Shown here: piece after piece, positions 6,459-14,140 of the stretch
How positions within the stretch are numbered: the first letter of the stretch is position 1
Layout: the number at the start of each line of letters is the position of its first letter
Source: an uncultured Collinsella sp.
GTDB lineage: Bacteria; Actinomycetota; Coriobacteriia; Coriobacteriales; Coriobacteriaceae
DNA length: 17,432 bases
NCBI GenBank assembly: GCA_959596495.1
Contig: CAUFXK010000037.1
Span: 1 to 17,432, forward strand
Direction: 5' to 3'
Translations under genes and position numbers: made by a program
Notes under the pieces: generated by a model
Seen by the model: the letters and a program-made list of their open reading frames with translations, nothing else
Databases searched by the model: none
What the model was told of the DNA's origin: nothing

Positions 6459-7841
6459 CTAGCTAAGCTCGGGCCAGTAACCCTTGTTGGCCTCGATCAT
6501 GTCGTCGAGGACTTCCTTGGCGACCTTCATCGAAGGCACGGTCTTGTTGAGCGTAAAGGCCTTGAGCGCCTTCTCGTACGAACCCTCGATCGTGGCCTCG
6601 ACCACGAGCTTCTCGGAGTTCAGCTGCTGCATCATAAGACCCTGCTGGAACAGCGGAATGTTGTCGCGGCTGATGACCTCGGGGCCGTTCTTGCCAATGT
6701 AGGCAGGCAGCTCGACCATGGCGTCGTAGGGCATGTTGGGGATAGCGCCCTTGTTCTCGCAAATGACCAGGAAGCGCTGCTTGGTATCGTTCTTCAGAGC
6801 GATGGCCAGGTCGGCAATCCAGTCGCCGTGGCTGCCCGCATAGAACGTGCTCTCGTCGATCTCGCCCGTCTTCTCGTAATGGTCGATGCCGTCAAAGAGG
6901 TTCTTCTCGCGCGTCTCCTCAACCTCGTTTGCACGAGTGCGCTCGGGGTTGGAATGCTCGACGAATTCCTTCTGCTGCAGGTAGTAGTTCAGGTACGTGT
7001 TGGGCAGGTACTCCGGGAAGCACTCCATGATCTCGTACTCGCCCTTCCAGACGTAGTACCAGCTGCCCTTGGTGTGGCGGTTCTGCTCGGGGTGCTCGTC
7101 GGTGGCCTCCTCGGGCTTCTTGGACATCAGCGAGCCCATGCCCTTGAGGTACGAATCGGGCAGCAGAATCTCATGCTCCTTGATGTACTCGCGCAGCTGC
7201 GGGAGCACCTCCTCGCCCTTGTGGCGAATCGAGGTGAACCAGCCAAAGTGGTTGAGGCCAAAGTAATCGTACTCGACATCCTTCTTGTCGATATCGAGCG
7301 CGGCGCAAACCACGTCGATGATCGCGATCGGCATGTCGCAGATGTTGATGATGCGAGCGTTGGGACGCAGCACGCGGCAGCCCTCAGACACGATGGCAGC
7401 GGGGTTGGAGTAGTTGAGAATCCAGTAGTCCTTCTTGGCGTACTTCTCGACGTCATCAATCAGCTCGACCATGGGGAAGATGGTGCGCATGCCGTAGGCA
7501 AGGCCGCCGCAGCCGCAGGTCTCCTGGCCAACGCAGCCGTGACGCAGCGGAATCTTCTCGTCCTGCTCGCGCATGGCATAGCCGCCCACGCGCATCTGGG
7601 CAAACACGAAGCTCGCATCGGTAAAAGCCGTCTCCTTGTCGGTGGTCACCGTAAGCTTGATGTCCAGGCCAAGGTCCTCGTGCAAAATCCAGTCCACGAG
7701 CACGCCGATCTTGCGCTGGCGCTCCTCGTTGATGTCGTACAGACGAATCTCGTCAACATCAAGCTCGTCCTTGCGCAGGGCGATGGACTTGACGATGCCG
7801 GGGGTAAAGGTGGATCCGCCACCACACAGAGTAATGATCAT
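6459..7841 (-). CDS. glvA: 6-phospho-alpha-glucosidase, glycoside hydrolase family 4
   Basis: 460 residues. GH4 enzymes split phosphorylated disaccharides by an unusual NAD+- and Mn2+-dependent redox-elimination mechanism. The N-terminal Rossmann motif is CGGGSTFTPG (6-15). MREQDEKIPLRHG (90-102) and QETCGCGG match the maltose-6'-phosphate hydrolases GlvA/MalA rather than the 6-phospho-beta-glucosidases. The metal ligands are Cys168 in NICDMPI and His198 in LNHFGWF; Asp169 would be the general acid, as in B. subtilis GlvA. NPERTRANEV (298-307) is also conserved. The GlvA motif I recall as CGPGG reads CGCGG here, a small oddity. ATG 7841 lies three bases after the EIICB stop, with its ribosome site inside that gene, so translation is probably coupled. 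Likely substrates are maltose 6'-phosphate or related alpha-glucosides. Confidence 0.92.
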   Translation of the reverse strand: MIITLCGGGSTFTPGIVKSIALRKDELDVDEIRLYDINEERQRKIGVLVDWILHEDLGLDIKLTVTTDKETAFTDASFVFAQMRVGGYAMREQDEKIPLRHGCVGQETCGCGGLAYGMRTIFPMVELIDDVEKYAKKDYWILNYSNPAAIVSEGCRVLRPNARIINICDMPIAIIDVVCAALDIDKKDVEYDYFGLNHFGWFTSIRHKGEEVLPQLREYIKEHEILLPDSYLKGMGSLMSKKPEEATDEHPEQNRHTKGSWYYVWKGEYEIMECFPEYLPNTYLNYYLQQKEFVEHSNPERTRANEVEETREKNLFDGIDHYEKTGEIDESTFYAGSHGDWIADLAIALKNDTKQRFLVICENKGAIPNMPYDAMVELPAYIGKNGPEVISRDNIPLFQQGLMMQQLNSEKLVVEATIEGSYEKALKAFTLNKTVPSMKVAKEVLDDMIEANKGYWPELS

Positions 7842-7844
7842 TGT

Positions 7845-9461
7845 TTACTGCTCCTTCTCAATTGCGTTTTCGACCTTGTCGCGCATTTCGGCGACCTTCA
7901 TGCCAAAGATGATCTGGATATTGTTGCCGTTGCGGTTAATGCCGCTGTTAGGCACGTGGTTGATGAGGTTCTCATCGATGAGGTCCGGGTTCTTAACGTT
8001 CACGCGAAGACGCGTAAAGCAGTTCTCGAGCTCCTCGATGTTGTCCTTGCCGCCAAGACCTGCGACCAGGTCGGCAATACCTGCATCGACGCCCTCTGCG
8101 GGAGCTGCGGCAACAGCGCCCTGCTTCACCGCGACAGACGCGGCGGCCTCGCCCTCGGCAACGGACTCGGCGAGCTCGGACTCCTCCTCGCGACCAGGCG
8201 TGTGGAGGTTGAGCTTCTTAATAAGGAAGGTGAAGAGGAAGAAGTACAGCGCGGCGTTGACGACTCCGAGCACGAGCATCATCGGCCAGTTGGTCTTATC
8301 GACACCAAGAACCAGGTTGGAAACCACGATGTTGATGATGCCGCCTGCAGTCGAAGCGGGCACGGAGAGGACCTTGAGCAGGACCAGGAAGATGCCGGAA
8401 AGAACCGAGTGAACGACAAAGAGCACGGGAGCGGCAAAGACAAAGAGGAAGTCCATGGGCTCGGTGACACAGGAGAGCACAGCGGTGATGATCAGCGGGA
8501 TGATAACGGCCTTGGTCTTATCCTTGTTCCCCTTGTAAGCGGTGAAGATAAAGGCGAGACCGATACCGATGTAGGGCCACAGGTTGTTGAAGGTGTAGCT
8601 GTTGAAGTAGGTGCTATCGGAGAAGGGCTGGCCCGTCATTGCCATCTCGGCGACACGGATGGGATAGGCGCCGGCGATAACCTGATCACCCAGCGTAAGG
8701 GTGCCGCCCACATCGGAGAACTGGAACGGGGTGTAGATGAGGTGGTGCAGACCGGTGGGAACGAGCAGCTTGTTGAGCATGCCGTAGATAAACAGACCAA
8801 TGTTGCCCGACTCCTTAATGATGCCGGCAACGGAGGAGATGGCACCCTGAACCGGAGGCCAAACGATGCAGAAGCCAGCGCCCATGATCCAGGAGATGAT
8901 GATCATGATCAGGAACGGAAAGCGAACGCCCGAGAACATCGAAAGGGCAATGGGGAACTGCTTGTTCGAGTACTTGTTGAACACGGCACCGGTGATGCAA
9001 CCAAGAATGATGCCGCCAAACACGCCGGTATCGAGCACCTGAATGCCCATAACGGTGCTCTGGCCGGTTCCGGTAAGGCCGAGCATGCCGCTCGCTTCGG
9101 CAAGAGAGCCGGTGGCGTTGAGCACGATGTTGTTAGCCTGCAGGAACAGGAAGAACGACATCAGGGCGATAAGCGAAGCATGGCCCTTGTTCTTCTTTGC
9201 CATGGCGCCGGCGATGCCCACGCAGAACAGAATCGAGAGGTTGTTGATGATAAACATCAGCGACTGATAGACAACGGCGCCCACAAGCTGGAACGGACCG
9301 GAGCCCAGTACGGGGACCAAAGCGCAGATGGTCTTGTTGGTCAGAATGATGCCCACGATGAGCAGGATGCCGGCAACCGAGAGATACATCATCGGCTGAA
9401 CGATTGACTTCGCGAACACCTCCAACGGCGCTTTGAAATTGAACTTCTTTTTTGCGGTCAT
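7845..9461 (-). CDS. glvC: PTS alpha-glucoside/maltose-type EIICB permease
   Basis: 538 residues. EIIC forms residues 10-420, with about ten membrane helices, the sugar-site-like segment VPTGLHHLIYTPFQF (234-248) and CVTEPMDFLF (331-340), equivalent to the TEPIEF signature of the glucose superfamily. A roughly 40-residue Ala/Glu-rich linker follows, then EIIB (460-538) with the phosphorylated Cys481 in NCFTRLRV; CFTRLR replaces the more usual CITRLR. It imports the sugar and phosphorylates it with phosphate passed from EIIA. No EIIA domain is fused; it is encoded by the first gene of the operon. Start ATG 9461 has GGGGAG upstream. The glvC symbol follows from the GH4 partner and is an inference. 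Confidence 0.88.
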   Translation of the reverse strand: MTAKKKFNFKAPLEVFAKSIVQPMMYLSVAGILLIVGIILTNKTICALVPVLGSGPFQLVGAVVYQSLMFIINNLSILFCVGIAGAMAKKNKGHASLIALMSFFLFLQANNIVLNATGSLAEASGMLGLTGTGQSTVMGIQVLDTGVFGGIILGCITGAVFNKYSNKQFPIALSMFSGVRFPFLIMIIISWIMGAGFCIVWPPVQGAISSVAGIIKESGNIGLFIYGMLNKLLVPTGLHHLIYTPFQFSDVGGTLTLGDQVIAGAYPIRVAEMAMTGQPFSDSTYFNSYTFNNLWPYIGIGLAFIFTAYKGNKDKTKAVIIPLIITAVLSCVTEPMDFLFVFAAPVLFVVHSVLSGIFLVLLKVLSVPASTAGGIINIVVSNLVLGVDKTNWPMMLVLGVVNAALYFFLFTFLIKKLNLHTPGREEESELAESVAEGEAAASVAVKQGAVAAAPAEGVDAGIADLVAGLGGKDNIEELENCFTRLRVNVKNPDLIDENLINHVPNSGINRNGNNIQIIFGMKVAEMRDKVENAIEKEQ

Positions 9462-9500
9462 AGCGGTACTCCCCTTCCTTTTCCGCAAATTAAGACAGAT

Positions 9501-9553
9501 GTGCCCTGGACAAGGCCATAAGCCCTGCCTTATATCAATCGATGTGTGGGCAC
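9501..9553 (-). other. Intercistronic stem-loop between antiterminator and EIICB genes
   Basis: GTGCCC (9501-9506) pairs with GGGCAC (9548-9553), and inside it AAGGC (9512-9516) pairs with GCCTT (9527-9531). It lies in the 99-base gap between the two genes. No U-tract or RAT-like sequence is present, so mRNA processing or differential stability is more likely than termination. Confidence 0.4.
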
Positions 9554-9560
9554 GTTATGC

Positions 9561-10415
9561 CTAGAGACCAGGTTCTCCAAGCAGGTTAACAATGTGATAT
9601 GCGAGATAACTCTTCTCGGCATTGGTAACGACAACGTTATAGGTAGACGACAAGTGGGCGGCTATGGCGTCCGCGCACGAGAATGCACACGGATACGCCG
9701 TTTCATCGATTCGGAACAGCGCGTCGCCATTGATCTGCCCGGCCGCGGGGTCAAGCGCCCGCTGTGCGAAAAACTGCAGGTGGCGGACGAAACGCTCATA
9801 GGGCAACGAGGTGTCGTCGAGGGTCGCAGCGTAACGATCGGAAACAATCGCGAGTACGTCGCGAACAAGCTGGACCGAGATGATGAGACGGTCGGAGCGT
9901 TGCGGCATGGTGGCGTTGACGATATGCAGCGTAATAAAACCCTGCTCTTCTTCGCTCATCTGGATGCCCATATACTCCTTGACAATCTGCAGCGCACGGC
10001 CCGCAAGCGCATACTCCTTGCGATAGAACTGTTGGATCTCGAGCAGCAACGGATTCTCACAGGAGACGCCCTTGCGCTCGCGCTCCAAAGCAAGGCCGAT
10101 ATGGTCTGCGAGAGCAATGAGGATCTTGTCGTTGATATCAACATTGAGCTCTCGACGGAGCATCTGAACAATGTCCTCGGCAATCACGAGGTTGACGGTG
10201 GGAATGGACTCCAAAAGATGTGCCAAGCGGTCAATCGTACGCGAATCCTGAGAAGTGCCCTCCTGCAGCGCATAGGTCTTTTCGACCGATGTTTCATCGA
10301 TAGCGTCGCCGGCATGACGGCCAAAGCAGAGACCTCGACCGATGACAATGAGCTCGGAACCATCGTCCGAAGTGACCATTGCGACGTTATTGTTGAAAAC
10401 TCGCTTGATAACCAC
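9561..10415 (-). CDS. BglG/LicT-family transcriptional antiterminator
   Basis: 284 residues. An N-terminal RNA-binding CAT domain begins MVIKRVFNNNVAMV, then two PTS regulation domains follow. The four phosphorylatable histidines are all present: His105 and His164 (PRD1), His212 and His274 (PRD2). Their spacing is identical to that in B. subtilis LicT. Such proteins bind a RAT hairpin in the leader mRNA and prevent termination. EIIB phosphorylates PRD1 to inactivate them when substrate is absent, and HPr phosphorylates PRD2 to activate them. I chose GTG 10415, preceded by GGTGGG, because it gives the exact family N-terminus; GTG 10427 or 10424 are alternatives. It lies 18 bases after the EIIA gene and would control this same operon. 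Confidence 0.92.
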   Translation of the reverse strand: MVIKRVFNNNVAMVTSDDGSELIVIGRGLCFGRHAGDAIDETSVEKTYALQEGTSQDSRTIDRLAHLLESIPTVNLVIAEDIVQMLRRELNVDINDKILIALADHIGLALERERKGVSCENPLLLEIQQFYRKEYALAGRALQIVKEYMGIQMSEEEQGFITLHIVNATMPQRSDRLIISVQLVRDVLAIVSDRYAATLDDTSLPYERFVRHLQFFAQRALDPAAGQINGDALFRIDETAYPCAFSCADAIAAHLSSTYNVVVTNAEKSYLAYHIVNLLGEPGL

Positions 10416-10433
10416 GGTACCCACCACAAAAAT

Positions 10434-10946
10434 TTACTCGGAAAGCCAGACGACGGGCTCTTTAACAGCAACAGGGCCGGAAGCATGCTCACGAAGAGTC
10501 GAATTCTCCGAGCGTTCACACACGATAACGAAGACCGTGGGATCGAAGCCGGCGGCGCGGACCGCGTCGAAATCGACCTCGACGAGGGGCTGGCCCGCGT
10601 CGACATGGTCATCCTGGGCAACAAGCGCATGGAAGCCCTTGCCCTCAAGTTTAACAGTGTCGATTCCGATATGCAGCATCACCTGAGCAGAGCTGTCGTC
10701 AGACATGATGCCCAGCGCGTGCTCAGTCGGAAACAGCGCCGCGACGGTGCCGGAGACGGGAGCGCACACCGTTCCCTCTTGGGGAACCACGGCAACGCCA
10801 TCGCCCACGGCACGGCTGCTAAAAGCGGGGTCATTGGTATTTTCTAGATGAACAAGCTCGCCGGAAACAGGGGCGAGGATCTCGAACTCGGAAGTTGCAG
10901 TCGCCTGCTCATCCGAGCCACCCATAAGGCGAGAAAAGAAACCCAT
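10434..10946 (-). CDS. PTS EIIA component, glucose family (Crr-like)
   Basis: 170 residues, one free-standing EIIA-Glc-type domain. Signatures are LAPVSGELV (24-32), CAPVSGTVAALFPTEHALGI with His76, and LHIGIDTVKLEGKGF with His92. His92 accepts phosphate from HPr and His76 supports it. The first 20 residues, MGFFSRLMGGSDEQ..., resemble the short leader of E. coli-type IIA. It would pass phosphate to Cys481 of the EIICB two genes downstream, and it opens the operon. ATG 10946 fits the usual length, with AAGGG 10 bases upstream; an in-frame ATG at 10964 has no ribosome site. Confidence 0.9.
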   Translation of the reverse strand: MGFFSRLMGGSDEQATATSEFEILAPVSGELVHLENTNDPAFSSRAVGDGVAVVPQEGTVCAPVSGTVAALFPTEHALGIMSDDSSAQVMLHIGIDTVKLEGKGFHALVAQDDHVDAGQPLVEVDFDAVRAAGFDPTVFVIVCERSENSTLREHASGPVAVKEPVVWLSE

Positions 10947-10971
10947 GGTGGCATGTCCCTTCATAAATATA

Positions 10972-11034
10972 GCCCAACCAAAATCAAGCGAATGCGTCCA
11001 TAGAGACACATCCGTTCAAAGACTTTGGTTGGGC
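10972..11034 (-). terminator. Conditional terminator in the operon leader
   Basis: GCCCAACCAAA and its exact complement (10972-10982 and 11024-11034) form an 11-bp stem. The 41 bases between them fold into a second hairpin around GGATGTGTC / GGACGCATTC. On the minus strand the stem is followed by TATATTTAT, a modest U-rich tail, just before the EIIA start. Its 5' arm touches the 3' end of the RAT-like element, the arrangement expected for a LicT-type switch. Confidence 0.6.
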
Positions 11035-11062
11035 CCACGTCCGAGGGACTCGGTAACCTTCC
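11031..11062 (-). promoter_or_regulatory. RAT-like antiterminator element
   Basis: The minus strand begins GGAAGGTTACCG, identical at 10 of 12 positions to GGATTGTTACCG of the E. coli bgl RAT as I remember it. An inner stem CCGAG / CTCGG with a 3-base loop follows. The 3' half differs: RATs normally end GGCAAAACC, while here ACGTGGGCC follows the stem. The position, overlapping the terminator arm and with a LicT-type gene in the operon, supports the call. Confidence 0.5.
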
Positions 11063-11083
11063 GCATTTCTTTTTACGGGAGTT

Positions 11084-11157
11084 ATTGTAGGCAACGGCAA
11101 AGCCAGAATAGTCATTACGACCGGTGAGCGGTATTTTTTCTTCGATAAACGGTATTT
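11084..11157 (-). promoter_or_regulatory. Candidate operon promoter with upstream direct repeats
   Basis: TACAAT on the minus strand (11084-11089) is a good -10 and would place the start about 13-15 bases before the RAT-like element. The -35 is poor: ATGACT at 20-base spacing. Upstream, CGGTATTT occurs twice on the plus strand (11129-11136 and 11150-11157), 21 bp apart or two helical turns, and could bind an activator. Confidence 0.4.
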
Positions 11158-11160
11158 AAG

Positions 11161-11254
11161 CGGCACTTAGGGACGTTCCTTTACTGCCGGCACCAGGGAC
11201 ATTCCTTGCTCTGGTGCAATGGGGTGGCGCAAAGTAGCCTGACCTCTTTGCACC
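11161..11254. repeat. Array of three short repeat hairpins
   Basis: Three adjacent stem-loops are seen. The first is CGGCA/TGCCG (11161-11189), the second GCACCAG/CTGGTGC (11190-11217), and the third GGCGCAAAG/CTTTGCACC (11226-11254, one mismatch). The first two carry GGGACGTTCCTT (11170) and GGGACATTCCTT (11196), 26 bp apart, so they are tandem copies. The third includes GACCTCTTTGCACCA (11241-11255), which matches 17275-17289 at 14 of 15 bases. Confidence 0.6.
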
Positions 11255-11290
11255 AAAAAGGGCCCCGAGCGTAGTTGCTCGGGACCCTTG
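11255..11290 (-). terminator. Intrinsic terminator of the helicase gene
   Basis: On the minus strand AAGGGTCCCGAGC pairs with GCTCGGGGCCCTT around a 6-base loop, ending in a run of five T (complement of 11255-11259). It begins about 32 bases after the helicase stop codon. This is the most classical terminator in the window. Confidence 0.9.
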
Positions 11291-11321
11291 ATTCACCTCG
11301 CTCTAGCGCGCGACTCGTATG

Positions 11322-13580
<2,259 letters not shown>

Positions 13581-13779
13581 ATGTTGTTGTTCCTTATCTG
13601 CACGCGCAACGGGCACGGCATGCGGCCGCGCGGGCGTGCTTGGTAGTGCGCTAATACATACAAAAACGAGTGCGCACAGAGAGGACGTTGCTCAGCACGC
13701 TGGCGATCGCTTTGGCAGCCCTATCACGCGCCGTCCAGACGCAGCAGCTCTAAGCGATGGAGCAGATTCGCCGCCGGTT

Positions 13780-13785
13780 AGTATA
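13780..13785 (-). promoter_or_regulatory. Candidate -10 box for the helicase gene
   Basis: TATACT on the minus strand, five of six bases to consensus, about 200 bases before the start codon. No good -35 is seen. A long leader is common in cold-induced helicase mRNAs, but this placement is tentative. Confidence 0.3.
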
Positions 13786-13852
13786 CCCGTGCTTCGCATG
13801 CCCCCACGTAAACCACAGATGACGGGGCGGACGCGACGGGTCCGGACCGATT

Positions 13853-13989
13853 GTCTCAATCTGTAACAGTTACGAGACAAAACCAAGTCTACACGTTACA
13901 GATTGAGACGAACTCAAACATCGCAAAACATAATCTCGATCTGTAACAGTTAGAGGTCATTTTCCCCGCTAGATGTTACAGATCGAGAT
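13853..13989. repeat. Twin 57-nt hairpins with identical architecture
   Basis: Unit 1 has arms 13853-13867 (GTCTCAATCTGTAAC) and 13895-13909; unit 2 has arms 13933-13947 (ATCTCGATCTGTAAC) and 13975-13989. Both are perfect 15-bp inverted repeats with 27-base loops that start AGTTA and otherwise differ strongly. The units begin 80 bp apart. The arm A/G change between units is matched on the opposite arm, so base pairing has been kept. There is no U-tract. They look like REP-type inverted repeat elements (REPIN-like doublets) or paired protein sites. Confidence 0.8.
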
Positions 13990-14062
13990 GTTTGACATGA
14001 GCTGCCAACGATTGAGCAGCCACCCGCATCTGTAGCGAAATGTCATACATTTTCATCCCCAC

Positions 14063-14093
14063 TGGACACCCCCAGGGGGTATGGGTGTATAGT
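14063..14093 (+). promoter_or_regulatory. Copper-responsive promoter with CsoR-type operator
   Basis: TGGACA (-35, 14063-14068) and TATAGT (-10, 14088-14093) are separated by 19 bases. Between and overlapping them lies ACACCCCCAGGGGGTAT (14066-14082), a near-perfect palindrome of the TACCCCC-N-GGGGGTA kind bound by CsoR repressors. CsoR without copper would cover the promoter and Cu+ would release it. The csoR gene is the last gene of the same cluster. Confidence 0.8.
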
Positions 14094-14140
14094 ATCGGCA
14101 GGTTAACAATTCCAACACCGAACTGCAGAAAGGAGAAACC

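Larger units (their letters stand above)
10947..11321. other. Intergenic region between EIIA and helicase genes
   Basis: These 375 bases hold no coding gene that I can support. In order they contain the operon leader switch, the promoter region with CGGTATTT repeats, three small repeat hairpins and the helicase terminator. Confidence 0.6.
13581..14140. other. Long intergenic region between helicase and copA genes
   Basis: These 560 bases contain no coding gene that I can support. They hold the helicase leader (about 200 bases if its promoter is at 13780-13785), two 57-nt hairpins (13853-13989), a smaller inverted repeat GCTGC/GCAGC near 14000-14020, and the copA promoter with its operator. 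Confidence 0.6.

Noticed and set aside
6828..9407. 859-codon plus-strand ORF
   Set aside because: It is antisense to the GH4 and EIICB genes, has composition-driven Val/Asp/Gly-rich sequence and no known motifs. Both opposite-strand proteins are clear family members.
9462..9560. Second RAT/terminator before the EIICB gene
   Set aside because: There is a stem-loop, but neither a GTTAC-type RAT half nor a U-tract.
13853..13989. Possible CRISPR array
   Set aside because: The repeats alternate in orientation and form hairpins with only two units; there are no regular direct repeats with spacers and no cas genes.
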